Assembly (NCBI RefSeq): GCF_008065115.1
Contig: NZ_CP042913.1
Coordinates: 5,777,257 to 5,841,256, forward strand
DNA: 64,000 nt
From: Bythopirellula goksoeyrii
Lineage (GTDB): Bacteria; Planctomycetota; Planctomycetia; Pirellulales; Lacipirellulaceae
Direction of reading: 5' to 3'
This document shows positions 26,443-34,971 of this stretch, piece by piece. Under the pieces are notes generated by a model. That model saw nothing but the letters and a program-made list of their open reading frames with translations. It searched no databases and was not told the origin of the DNA. Every line of letters starts with the position of its first letter. Position 1 is the stretch's first letter. Made by a program: the position numbers and the translations under genes.

Positions 26443-26871
26443 TCACAGAGAATCAGGCAACAGATGGAGCGGTTGCCCAGATTGCCTACGGAAAACCGAA
26501 AAGTGCCTCCGATCAAGGGTGAAAACTGCACTGATTCCTTCACGATTTGCTAAGTGCAAGAGTGCGGCATCAGCTAAATCAAGCTGCTGATCCCGATAGG
26601 TTTGAAAGATATCACGCACCTCCTTTAGATCACCATCACGAAGCGAAAGGAGCAACAGGTCTCCATCAATAATTGATTGCAGAAGGTCGTCTCTTTGAGC
26701 AGGATGATGACGCAACATGTAAGCCGCTTCTGTCACAACAGGCCAACATGTATATGTCTTTCCAACCGGAAGCTTTCCCAGCTGATCGATACACGCACTG
26801 TGATGTAAATCATCCGAGCTATAGATTGAAATCAACGGACCTGTATCGATGAGCACGGGTTCATTGAGCAT
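26443..26871 (-). CDS. PIN-domain ribonuclease toxin (VapC-like)
   Basis: 142 residues. The acidic residues of PIN nucleases are visible: aspartate in 'VLIDTGPLISIY', glutamate in 'VVTEAAYMLR', aspartates in 'LDLADAALLHLA' and 'FTLDRRHF'. This is a likely RNA-cleaving toxin. It overlaps the antitoxin gene by 11 bases (26861-26871), as expected for a translationally coupled pair. The PIN family is also used for rRNA and tRNA cleavage; the target here is unknown. Confidence 0.85.
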   Translation of the reverse strand: MLNEPVLIDTGPLISIYSSDDLHHSACIDQLGKLPVGKTYTCWPVVTEAAYMLRHHPAQRDDLLQSIIDGDLLLLSLRDGDLKEVRDIFQTYRDQQLDLADAALLHLANREGISAVFTLDRRHFSVFRRQSGQPLHLLPDSL

Positions 26872-27109
26872 CGGAATTCTTTCCGAAACCGTCTAGATAA
26901 TCAGGATTTGTACTCCAATCGGCAGGCTCACCTGAAATAGAACCAATTAGACCACGTCTCTGCAATGCCTCAAGAATCGACTGCGTTTTGGCATTACCAT
27001 TCGAATGGACAACTTGGCGATGCTCCAATTCACTGATCAGCTCACCACGCTGTTCATCGGTAAGTTGATCGAAACGTTTGATGATTTCATCGATAGGATC
27101 ATGTGACAT
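26861..27109 (-). CDS. Putative antitoxin partner of the PIN toxin
   Basis: I place the start at ATG 27109 (82 residues); the annotated longer frame begins 28 residues earlier without a domain. The product is acidic, starting 'MSHDPIDEIIKRFDQL' and ending with 'PADWSTNPDYLDGFG', a disordered tail that could wrap the toxin. No known DNA-binding fold is obvious. The call rests on position and the 11-base overlap with the toxin gene. Confidence 0.65.
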   Translation of the reverse strand: MSHDPIDEIIKRFDQLTDEQRGELISELEHRQVVHSNGNAKTQSILEALQRRGLIGSISGEPADWSTNPDYLDGFGKNSDAQ

Positions 27110-27196
27110 AGTAGAAGCTCCTGATTTCTCAATTCTAACCTCTCCGAGTTGCTCTATCCAGGCCGATAGGACACTAGATGCCCCTTGCTTCAAGCT

Positions 27197-27871
27197 TCAG
27201 GCCGCACGTCGAGCGTGGCGGTAAAGAATAGCGTTCCCCTCTTTGCCAACCATGCGGATGCCGCCGGTTTCGCGCAGGCAGTAAGCGATCCGCTGGGCGT
27301 CAGCTCGGGAGATCTGCATCTCCTTAGCTAAGTGCCCCGTATGAAAAGTCGTTGGCAAGCTTCTGGGCAACATGCGGCGGAGGTCAGCAAGTGAGCGAAA
27401 TTTTCTTGTTTCGACGATTCCAACGAGCAGCTGATCGGCGATCTGAAAGTCCTTCTCACGTCGGCGACGCCGACGACCATGGCCGGGGTAGCGGTACTCC
27501 TCGATTTCGACCAAGGCGACTTCTAACGTGAGTCGCTTGTGAGGAAACACGCGTGTGAAATAGACCAACTCTTCGAAAAGATCCAAGAGTTTGCCGCGTT
27601 TGGGACTAAGACGGCGACTCACCTCGGGGCCGTTCTTCTTTGCCAGACTTACGAGCTTTTTGGTAGCGATGATCGGTTTCACAACCGTCACCCGATGCTC
27701 GACCAAGAGCGCTGCGATCTTGTCTCGAATTGCGGCCAACGAACCATGCTGGATTTCAATCAACCGGCCCCGACAAATCGCATCGATTCGATACCCCGCG
27801 CAAGCTACCTCCTGCAGGCTGGTATCCCCCGCATAGTATTCCTTCAATTGGCGATGAAGAGATGTTTCCAT
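27197..27871 (-). CDS. Conserved protein with nuclease-like N-terminal region and C-terminal winged helix
   Basis: 224 residues; I do not recognise a named family. The N-terminal part contains 'YRIDAICRGRLIEIQHGSL' followed by 'VTVVKPII', a pattern (Asp, Glu-x-Gln, then a Lys) resembling the core of PD-(D/E)XK nucleases. A basic stretch 'HGRRRRRREKDF' precedes a C-terminal helix-turn-helix-like region ('HLAKEMQISRADAQRIAYCL'). A nucleic acid binding or cleaving role is plausible but unproven. It follows the pyrE gene (68-base gap) and precedes the PIN module. Confidence 0.6.
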   Translation of the reverse strand: METSLHRQLKEYYAGDTSLQEVACAGYRIDAICRGRLIEIQHGSLAAIRDKIAALLVEHRVTVVKPIIATKKLVSLAKKNGPEVSRRLSPKRGKLLDLFEELVYFTRVFPHKRLTLEVALVEIEEYRYPGHGRRRRRREKDFQIADQLLVGIVETRKFRSLADLRRMLPRSLPTTFHTGHLAKEMQISRADAQRIAYCLRETGGIRMVGKEGNAILYRHARRAA

Positions 27872-27939
27872 GGAATGAATCGGGAATGCGGAGTGCGGAG
27901 TGAAATCTCATTCTGCAATCCGAATTCCCATTTCCGCAG

Positions 27940-28482
27940 TCAGTTGATTCCAAAGTCTTTAACAGTAAACAACGTCGTCAGTTCGTAGCCACGCTCGGCG
28001 AACGCTTCGCGGCCTCCTTCTAAGCGGTCGATGATGGCGAGCACCCGTTCGACCTTCAGACCGACTGCTTCACAATGTTCGATAGCCTTCAGTGACGAGC
28101 CACCCGTGGTGACAACATCCTCGACGATTACGAGTTGTTCGCCTGACTCATAGGGTCCTTCGACGTGCTTGCCGAGGCCATGGCCTTTGGGTTCCTTGCG
28201 GACCATCACGCCGCGCAACGGGATATCTCGAGTACCGGCCAGGGTAAGAATCGCAGCCGTGATAGGATCGGCGCCAATGGCCATGCCTCCCACGAGCTGC
28301 GGCAGATCTGCTTGAAGCAGTTCGAGCATCCCCGCACCAATGAGCTTGACCCCTTGCGAATCGAGTGTCACTTGTCGGCAGTCGAGATAGTAGGTAGCTT
28401 TTTTTCCCGAGGCGAGCGTAAAGTCGCCAAACTTGAGGGCTTGCTGGCGAATAAGATCGTGGAGTGCTTGGCGGTCGTACAT
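27940..28482 (-). CDS. pyrE: Orotate phosphoribosyltransferase
   Basis: 180 residues, the typical PyrE length. The PRPP-binding loop 'VIVEDVVTTGGSSL' and the conserved 'GKKATYYLDCRQVTLD' near the N-terminus are present. The enzyme makes orotidine 5'-monophosphate from orotate and PRPP in pyrimidine synthesis. It follows the LysM gene, from which it is separated by a terminator hairpin, so it probably has its own promoter in 28483-28545. Confidence 0.93.
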   Translation of the reverse strand: MYDRQALHDLIRQQALKFGDFTLASGKKATYYLDCRQVTLDSQGVKLIGAGMLELLQADLPQLVGGMAIGADPITAAILTLAGTRDIPLRGVMVRKEPKGHGLGKHVEGPYESGEQLVIVEDVVTTGGSSLKAIEHCEAVGLKVERVLAIIDRLEGGREAFAERGYELTTLFTVKDFGIN

Positions 28483-28545
28483 GGGCTTGTCCAGAAGGGA
28501 GTACTACAGGCGACAAACCGCATAGTAACCCGAAGCTCGGGCGAG

Positions 28546-28585
28546 GAAAATGCCTGAAGTGGTTCCCTCGCTTCCGCTTCAGGCT
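28546..28585 (-). terminator. Terminator after the LysM gene
   Basis: GCCTGAAG (28552-28559) and CTTCAGGC (28577-28584) form an 8-bp stem. On the minus strand the stem is followed by ATTTTCC, so it is a likely Rho-independent terminator for the gene ending at 28608. Confidence 0.7.
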
Positions 28586-28607
28586 ATTGCAAAAAATCTA
28601 GTGCTTC

Positions 28608-29978
28608 CTAACGACGGATAATCACTTGCGAGCCGAGTGAGAGAATGTCGTACACATCATGGACATCGGCATTCTTGAGCTGAATGACGCGACCAGCGGT
28701 ATCCGCAGAACCAGCTGCCGGAGTGGTTCCACGGAGGATAGCCACCTGATTGACACCGGGCTCCGAGCTCTTGAGCAAAATACTCTTATCTTCCGTCGCA
28801 GTGCTGCTCGCCGCGCCGGTGATACCGACATCGCCCGGTGTGAGCAACTTTTGATCTACCACCCAGTAACCGGCTTCAACAGAAGTCGACGGGGCGAAAT
28901 CCAGCGGGAACTTTCCCGCGTAACGGCGATCCAACATCAAGACCAGCGTTTGGCTGCTTAGATCGATCTTTGCCGTGAAGGGACCGCGGATTACCTTTAG
29001 TTGCTGTCCGGGTTGCAATTTCTCTGGATCGGCGATGCCGTTGATTTTCGCCAACAGTTGCCAAGGGACATTGAACTTTTGGGCGATGTCTTCCAGCTGC
29101 TCACCTGCCTGTACGAGATAGGGAGACTCGAGACGATGTTCGGTCGAGTAGATCACACTCCCGGCAAGTTGGCTCAGAAGTTCCTGTACCTCAGCCGCTT
29201 CACTCTCCGAAAGGGAGGGGTCGCCATACCAATCCGAAAGCAGCAACAATGCCTGCGAGAGTTCGCCCCGGTCGAGGGCCGCTTGAACGTTCAACCGCGC
29301 AGTCGAAAAAAGAGACGCTTGATTTTCTGCTGCTGCTCCTGTCGCAGGAAATGATTCGGTGGGAGTAACGGGAGACTGTGTCGCAAAGTCTGGAGCAACC
29401 TTCGAATCGACGGTCTCTGCTGGTGCTGAACTTAGTTTCTCAGACGGTGCCTGCGCTGCGGATTGAGAGGCAGAAGCTTGTGTTTGAGAAGGTTGTGTAT
29501 TCGTCTCGACCGTATCATAGCGATTCTCAGCAGATGGCAGTGCCGGAAGTGGCGGCAAGGGGGGCGTCGCGGTGGCGTTGGTGTCGGTCTCTGTCTGTGG
29601 CTCGGCTTGTGCGGATTTCACTTCTTGATTGGCGGCAGGCTCATCAAACTCTGGGAGAGCTGCATTCGGATCAAAGGCTGGCGGAGGTTCACTCTGAGTA
29701 CTCGCGTTGAAAGGAGGAGCTGATTCGAAGCTGGGGGAAGCACCATAAGCTGGCGCAGTCGTAGTCGGTACAGGCGCAGCTGCAGACTGATCTACGATTT
29801 GCGGTTCGAATTGTGCCAAACCGCCGCCATCCATGCCACCTACTTCAACATCGTCAGAGAGATTCCACTCTAGGGCAGCCTCGGGGATAACAGGTTCGGT
29901 TTCATTGATCTTCATGTACAGAAAGAGACCAACGATGGCCAAAAAACCAACAGTAATAAGTGGGCGAAGCGAATTCAC
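28608..29978 (-). CDS. Membrane-anchored LysM protein with inactive L,D-transpeptidase-like domain
   Basis: 456 residues: an N-terminal transmembrane helix, a long proline/glutamine/serine/threonine-rich linker (about residues 50-230), a LysM motif ('YLVQAGEQLEDIAQKFNVPW', about 300-345) and a C-terminal domain resembling YkuD-type L,D-transpeptidases. In active enzymes the histidine of IHGT and the cysteine of S-x-G-C-I-R are essential. Here the corresponding segments read 'LRGTTP' (Arg 416) and 'GRVIQLKNADVHDVYDIL' (Val in the cysteine place). The domain is probably a pseudoenzyme that binds peptidoglycan. A terminator follows. Confidence 0.8.
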   Translation of the reverse strand: MNSLRPLITVGFLAIVGLFLYMKINETEPVIPEAALEWNLSDDVEVGGMDGGGLAQFEPQIVDQSAAAPVPTTTAPAYGASPSFESAPPFNASTQSEPPPAFDPNAALPEFDEPAANQEVKSAQAEPQTETDTNATATPPLPPLPALPSAENRYDTVETNTQPSQTQASASQSAAQAPSEKLSSAPAETVDSKVAPDFATQSPVTPTESFPATGAAAENQASLFSTARLNVQAALDRGELSQALLLLSDWYGDPSLSESEAAEVQELLSQLAGSVIYSTEHRLESPYLVQAGEQLEDIAQKFNVPWQLLAKINGIADPEKLQPGQQLKVIRGPFTAKIDLSSQTLVLMLDRRYAGKFPLDFAPSTSVEAGYWVVDQKLLTPGDVGITGAASSTATEDKSILLKSSEPGVNQVAILRGTTPAAGSADTAGRVIQLKNADVHDVYDILSLGSQVIIRR

Positions 29979-30164
29979 GGCTTGTTCTCCATAACAAGCG
30001 GTTGGGATGGCAAACGATCATCTGGATCACGGCTCGATGTAAGGAACTAGCTCTCACACTCGACAAGACCCAGAAGGCGCGAGAATGATAGGCAAACTGA
30101 GTTGGCTCGGCTATATCAGTCTTGACTATTACCCCACTCCTGGAAAAAAAGGAAAAATAATGTG

Positions 30165-30836
30165 CTAGCATCGAGATTGCTCGACAACGCCATTCGCTGG
30201 CAGAAGCTGCTGCAAAGGACATTCATCGCACAACGGCGCTTTGCGGCAATGTGCTTTCCCAAGCTGTACCATCAGAGCATGAAACTCGTTGTAGATAGCT
30301 GTATCTACAGGCAATTCTTCTGCCAGATGCTGCTGAAGTGCATCATAAGATGTGCCATAGGGAACCCAACCATGGCGGGCGAATATCCGAAGTGTATAAG
30401 CATCGACTACCAGCGCAGGTTGGCCGACGGCATAGAGCAAGATTGAGTCGGCCGTCTCGGGGCCGATGCCATGCACAGAAAGCAACCGCTCTCGCAATTG
30501 ACGCAGAGGAACCTCCTGCATCGCGACAATCTCTCCGCCGAATTCGTCGACGAAAAACTGTACTAATGCTCTCAACCGCTTGGCTTTGTTCCGAAAGTAT
30601 CCTGCCGGGCGTATTAACTCTTGGAGTTTTTCCAGCTCCAATGCCAGCAATTCCTGCGGCGCCAAGACGGCGGCAGACTTGAGATTCTCAATGGCCCGTT
30701 CGACATTCTTCCAGTTTGTGTTTTGCACAAGTACCGCCCCGACCATTACTTCAAAGGGCGAATCTGCGGGCCACCATTGCTGGGGACCCCATGCTTGAAT
30801 GACCCGGTCGTACACTTGTTTAGCGATCGTGGACAT
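30165..30836 (-). CDS. Endonuclease III-superfamily DNA glycosylase, MagIII-like
   Basis: Start tentatively at ATG 30836 (223 residues); an upstream ATG at 30887 lacks support. The HhH-GPD fold is clear: 'LVQNTNWKNVERAIENL', the hairpin 'VHGIGPETADSILLYA', and the catalytic aspartate in 'VVDAYTLRIFARHG'. In endonuclease III a lysine precedes T-A; here it is glutamate, as in 3-methyladenine glycosylases of the MagIII/MpgII group. The iron-sulfur cysteines are partly present ('CRKAPLCDECPLQQLLP'): the fourth cysteine is leucine. Probably an alkylation-damage repair glycosylase. Confidence 0.8.
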   Translation of the reverse strand: MSTIAKQVYDRVIQAWGPQQWWPADSPFEVMVGAVLVQNTNWKNVERAIENLKSAAVLAPQELLALELEKLQELIRPAGYFRNKAKRLRALVQFFVDEFGGEIVAMQEVPLRQLRERLLSVHGIGPETADSILLYAVGQPALVVDAYTLRIFARHGWVPYGTSYDALQQHLAEELPVDTAIYNEFHALMVQLGKAHCRKAPLCDECPLQQLLPANGVVEQSRC

Positions 30837-31035
30837 AGTTTGAAATACATCTGCAAATGCTAGCAAATTAAACTCGATGATACTCAATCTGAGACTTACT
30901 CACTCCAGGTTTGTCAATACTGAATTCGGGGGAACTTGGCCAACTAAATTTTTCCCTTTGAGATGGTTGCAGTCGACAACTATAATCAAGGAATCATTCG
31001 ACAGTCATTCATCCTTTTACCAGGTGAGTATAAAC

Positions 31036-31575
31036 GTGTTATCCGTTCGACCAAAAGTTGCTGAGCTCGTTTGCCAACTCTATGGCAGATCGCTGCATCC
31101 CGAACTATTCGACATCCATCAAACGCAGTGTTACGAGCGGGGTCAATACAAGGCAACGGTTAGAATCACCAGCACCGGCCACTTGGTCACCTGGCAAATT
31201 GGCGATCTCTTGCTTACGGAGGTCACGACATCTGCCCATGCAGAACTTCCGCAGAAGCGAAGGTTGATGTCGAACCGCATCCGCGCATCCCGGGAAGATT
31301 ACCTGCAATGCAATGGCGGTATACGCTACGATTTAGCTTTTTCGCTTGAGGCCACCAACGCCGAAAAAATGCGGCACTACCAAAACGAGTTGTCCCTTCA
31401 ATCCACTCGTCAAGGAATCCTCCAGCGCTTCGAGGCCAGCGGGCGATTTGAGGCCGGGGCGCTCAGCTACGTTAATGTCGAGGCCCGCGACAAACTCTTC
31501 CGCGTTCAGGCGTTTCATACGTTTCCTGACGATGCCGCAGTGGTCCGGATTCAGTCGAAATTTCAACTTCCGTAA
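31036..31575 (+). CDS. DUF2617 family protein
   Basis: Start chosen at GTG 31036, after an AGGTGAG site at 31023-31029, giving 179 residues that begin 'LSVRPKVAELVCQLYGRSLH', the typical DUF2617 opening. The rest is beta-rich with 'WQIGDLLLTEVTT' and 'RYDLAFSLE'. DUF2617 proteins occur in actinobacteria and planctomycetes; function unknown. It is divergent from the glycosylase gene and converges with the alpha/beta hydrolase gene. Confidence 0.8.
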   Translation: MLSVRPKVAELVCQLYGRSLHPELFDIHQTQCYERGQYKATVRITSTGHLVTWQIGDLLLTEVTTSAHAELPQKRRLMSNRIRASREDYLQCNGGIRYDLAFSLEATNAEKMRHYQNELSLQSTRQGILQRFEASGRFEAGALSYVNVEARDKLFRVQAFHTFPDDAAVVRIQSKFQLP

Positions 31576-31613
31576 ACTGGATCACATGTCGCAGAGAGCG
31601 CCATGGCGGGCGG

Positions 31614-31653
31614 CTTAGCGGGTTACCCGGAGGCAGGTGTGCCTCCGGCTAAG
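31614..31653. repeat. Palindromic repeat between convergent genes
   Basis: CCGGAGGCA (31627-31635) and TGCCTCCGG (31640-31648) form a perfect stem with a 4-base loop, with outer CTTAG/CTAAG pairing interrupted. It may serve as a bidirectional terminator or as a repeat-family member. Confidence 0.6.
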
Positions 31654-31661
31654 GATTCATT

Positions 31662-32480
31662 TCATCCGCCAGTGATTTCCGCTACAAATCGTTGCAGCGA
31701 TTCGGTAACTGCACCGGGGTTCTCTAGCGTAGTCATGTGTCCAGACTCGGGGATCTCCACGAATTGCACATGGGGAAGCAATTCGGCCATGCCTCGCATT
31801 TCGGCAGGAGGACTAATCACATCCTCTGAGCCGACGATGATCAATGCAGGTAGCGTAATCTTGGCGAGTTCGCCCGTGACATCCTCACGTGCGGCCATCC
31901 CCCGCAGGGCTGCGGCAACTGCCGCCGGTTCACAAGACCGCATCATCTGCGTCACTTGGCTAACAACTTCAGGACGTTGGGTGAGCGTTACTTTGCTCAA
32001 CAACTTAGGGAGCATTGACTCGATAAGTGAATTTAGGCCCGATTCCATTACAGCTTCTGCCGTTTTGATTCTGCCTTCGCGAGCTTCATTGCTATCAGCC
32101 ACCGCGCGTGTATCGCAAAGTACGACTGCCCGGACGCGTTTGGGATAGCGGAGAGCGAACTGCCACAGAACGTAGCCTCCCATTGAAAATCCGCAGAGAA
32201 TCACTGGCTCTTTCAAACCGATCTTATCCAGCAATGCGGCGACATCCTCTGCATATTGGTGCATTTCGACTCCATTCTCAGCATCTTCAAGCGTGAGAGT
32301 GGATTGGCCGAAGCCACGTAAGTCCGGTGCAATGATGCGACATTCTTTACTTAACTCGGCAATCTGCGGAGTCCACATCGAGTGATCCAGCGGAAAACCG
32401 TGCAATAAGACCACGGGTTGCCCGCTGCCAGCGTCGGTATAGTTGATTTGGATCGAGTCGAGCTGAACAGATTTTATCAC
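31662..32480 (-). CDS. Alpha/beta hydrolase
   Basis: 272 residues. The core fold is evident: oxyanion segment 'VVLLHGFPLDHSMW', nucleophile elbow 'LCGFSMGGYVLW' (catalytic serine in G-F-S-M-G), acid in 'IIVGSEDVISPP', and histidine in 'ESGHMTTLENP'. It resembles 3-oxoadipate enol-lactonase-type or other small esterases; the substrate cannot be told. Its start codon overlaps the stop of the upstream secreted repeat protein by four bases (32477-32480), so they are coupled. Confidence 0.85.
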   Translation of the reverse strand: MIKSVQLDSIQINYTDAGSGQPVVLLHGFPLDHSMWTPQIAELSKECRIIAPDLRGFGQSTLTLEDAENGVEMHQYAEDVAALLDKIGLKEPVILCGFSMGGYVLWQFALRYPKRVRAVVLCDTRAVADSNEAREGRIKTAEAVMESGLNSLIESMLPKLLSKVTLTQRPEVVSQVTQMMRSCEPAAVAAALRGMAAREDVTGELAKITLPALIIVGSEDVISPPAEMRGMAELLPHVQFVEIPESGHMTTLENPGAVTESLQRFVAEITGG

Positions 32481-34333
32481 GGTTGCCCCTTGTCTTGTAA
32501 TTTGCTTTCTGCGAGTGCCTTTTCAAACGTTGTCAGTTGCCGCCGCATCACCTGAACCTGAGGGTGCTTCTCAACGGCCTGGCGCTGATACTTGATCGCA
32601 CTACCCAGATCACCGGCGGCATAATAGCAGCGACCCAACGTATCCAAATAGCTGGGACTATCAGGCGACAACTCCAATGACCGGTGAGAATAGCGAACTG
32701 CCTTAGAGAAGTCCCCTTCGGTGTTGCTTACCAGCCAAGCCCAATGGTTGTACCAGAGTGCTTCGTCGGGGTATTTCTCAATGAGTTGATCGACATCATT
32801 GGCTGCCTGACGAATACGCTCTTTTACCTTGGCACGGTAGGCCTCGTCCTGATTTGGCAAGCGATACATGGCGATCAAGATATCGGGGTCTTGCATGTCG
32901 GTCTGATAGGCATAGGCCAAATCGAGATGCTTTCGTTCGGCGGCATGGTCGCCTTTCTTGTTCAGATCGCAAGCAGTGAAAAACTCTCGGCTCTTGCGCA
33001 GATCGCTCATCAAATAACGCAACTCGTTGTCGTGCATGACGCGCTGCTTGAGCTGAGGGTCCGCATCGACCGCATCGCAAACTTCTGCCATCAGTTCTGC
33101 GGCCTCCTGATCTTCGCCTCGGTCGTGCAGACACCAGCTGGCCAGCGACCGGCGGGCGTCCATTGATTCCTGGCTAGCTACTTCAGAGTGATCAATAACG
33201 AATCGCCATTCCTTCTCCGCCCAATCGTGATGGCCATACTCGGCGATGATGTCGGCGATATTCGCCCGCTCAGCGTTGTCAGATTTCACTAGGTCAAAGG
33301 CTCGCCCTGCAATTTTCTTCGCATCGACGTCTTGTCCTCTCTCGGCACGTGCAATGGCTACCAAATACAGAAGCAACCGATCTTGCTTGAGCTGCTCACC
33401 ATAGTGGGCCTCCATCAATTCCAGGGCTTTCCACTCTTGTTCATTCATCGTCCAGAGCAAAGTCTTTGCTAAGATATCCCTGGGGGTGCCTCCTTGGTCA
33501 ACCACGAGATCAATCCGGCGCCGCAACGACTCGAATAATTCTGCGGGATGTTTCTCGTCTGCACACAATTGAATGTGAAATTGCATCAGTTGAATGACAA
33601 CGTCCAGGCTCGTTTCCTCTGGCTCGTCTTTCAGCAGAGCAGCCTCGGCATCAATCAACGATAGCCACTCCGGAGAAATGGACTCGGTATCTTGCAACTG
33701 ATCAGCATAGGTGCGCAGCCACCGAGCAGTATCCCTGGGGCTGTCACCTATCTCCTGGCGGATGCTCAGAGCAACTGTCTCGGCTAACTTGAGGTGCTTT
33801 TCCCTCGCCCCTAAAACTGCCAATGCGCCGAACTTGGCAAGTCGTGGAGACAACTCGAAATGCGAGATGCGACTCAAAGCTCCCACTCCCATGGCGTCAT
33901 TGAGAACCCCCAGTTGCCCAATGATCTCGCGCCGCTGGGCCAGCGACACTTTTGCATAGGATTTCATCAGTTCGCGAACTTCTTCAGGATCGTCGGAGCG
34001 AATCCAATAGTCCACAGTGATGCGGTGCAGCAGGTACTCAGCCTGCGTGGCAATCTCTAGATCAGCGTTGTTCTGTGCCTCTTGCAAGTGATCAAACGCC
34101 ATCGCCCCCATAGCGATAATCTGCGACTCCGCTTCGCGGCGAGTAAGAAAATCATCGCTCCCTAGTTGGGCAATGAGTTCTTTGATCTTCTGCAAATCGG
34201 CATCGTTGGTCGAAGTTGCAGATTGTGCTTCGGGGCGCACCGCGAGATTCTTGTCGATGGCCACAGCCGGCTCAAGAAACCCAACTAGGCCGGCGCTAAG
34301 CACGATGCTCCGAAATATCTTGCTATCTCGCAT
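32477..34333 (-). CDS. Secreted helical-repeat (TPR-like) protein
   Basis: 618 residues with a signal peptide ending near 'FLEPAVA'. The N-terminal part (about residues 40-130) is HEAT-like ('QLGSDDFLTRREAESQI', 'ITVDYWIRSDDPEEVRELM'), and the C-terminal part carries TPR-type helices ('ALWYNHWAWLVSNTEGDFSKA', 'SYLDTLGRCYYAAGDLGSAIKYQ'). It is a likely periplasmic scaffold of unknown function. It is transcribed with the overlapping alpha/beta hydrolase gene. Confidence 0.75.
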   Translation of the reverse strand: MRDSKIFRSIVLSAGLVGFLEPAVAIDKNLAVRPEAQSATSTNDADLQKIKELIAQLGSDDFLTRREAESQIIAMGAMAFDHLQEAQNNADLEIATQAEYLLHRITVDYWIRSDDPEEVRELMKSYAKVSLAQRREIIGQLGVLNDAMGVGALSRISHFELSPRLAKFGALAVLGAREKHLKLAETVALSIRQEIGDSPRDTARWLRTYADQLQDTESISPEWLSLIDAEAALLKDEPEETSLDVVIQLMQFHIQLCADEKHPAELFESLRRRIDLVVDQGGTPRDILAKTLLWTMNEQEWKALELMEAHYGEQLKQDRLLLYLVAIARAERGQDVDAKKIAGRAFDLVKSDNAERANIADIIAEYGHHDWAEKEWRFVIDHSEVASQESMDARRSLASWCLHDRGEDQEAAELMAEVCDAVDADPQLKQRVMHDNELRYLMSDLRKSREFFTACDLNKKGDHAAERKHLDLAYAYQTDMQDPDILIAMYRLPNQDEAYRAKVKERIRQAANDVDQLIEKYPDEALWYNHWAWLVSNTEGDFSKAVRYSHRSLELSPDSPSYLDTLGRCYYAAGDLGSAIKYQRQAVEKHPQVQVMRRQLTTFEKALAESKLQDKGQP

Positions 34334-34510
34334 GATACTGGCCGATGGTGGAGAAAGAGGGAGAACACTCGGTTTGGTCTGCTCTCATCATACCCATTTG
34401 GCACGACGCAAACTATGGCTGAAATGAAGTCGAGAGCCGATAGCCATGGATCGAGAGCAAGAAGCAAACTCCGGCTCTCGACACTTAGCACTTGACTCGG
34501 GACTATTAAG

Positions 34511-34951
34511 CTAGCGGGCCTCTTCCATTTCTTCGATGTAACGCCGCAACCGCTCTAGCTCATCGCTCATGCTGCGATGTTTGAGCATGAGTTCGACACG
34601 CTTGACGAGCTCCAGCTTATTGACAGGTTTGGAAAGAAAGTCATCCGTCCCCGCCTCGACAGCTCGTTCGATGTCGCCCAACTCGTTTAGCGCCGTGACC
34701 ATCAGGATCATAATACCGCTGGTCGCAGGCTCTGCTTTGAGTCGTTGGCAGACTTCGAAGCCGCTGAGTTTTGGCATCATGATATCAAGCAGAATCAGGT
34801 CTGGCTCAAAAGAGGCGACTTTGTCGAGCGTATCCTGCCCATCGACAGCAATGGCCGTCTCCACGTCCAACCCCGCCAGGTACGCCTCCAAGAGCTCGAC
34901 ATTGGCGTCGTTGTCGTCGGCAATTAGTACGCGGTGTTTGGTATCACTCAT
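34511..34951 (-). CDS. Stand-alone response regulator (receiver domain)
   Basis: 146 residues from ATG 34951; the longer frame adds five residues. All CheY-like positions are present: acidic pair in 'LIADDNDANVELL', phospho-acceptor aspartate in 'LILLDIMMPKLSG', the threonine in 'LMVTALNELG' and the lysine in 'DDFLSKPVNKLELV'. No output domain follows except a short coiled tail ('SDELERLRRYIEEMEE'). It probably serves in a phosphorelay or motility/signalling pathway. It lies 20 bases after the SHMT gene on the same strand, so it may be cotranscribed. Confidence 0.9.
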   Translation of the reverse strand: MSDTKHRVLIADDNDANVELLEAYLAGLDVETAIAVDGQDTLDKVASFEPDLILLDIMMPKLSGFEVCQRLKAEPATSGIMILMVTALNELGDIERAVEAGTDDFLSKPVNKLELVKRVELMLKHRSMSDELERLRRYIEEMEEAR

Positions 34952-34971
34952 TGCATTCGCCTTCAATTCTG

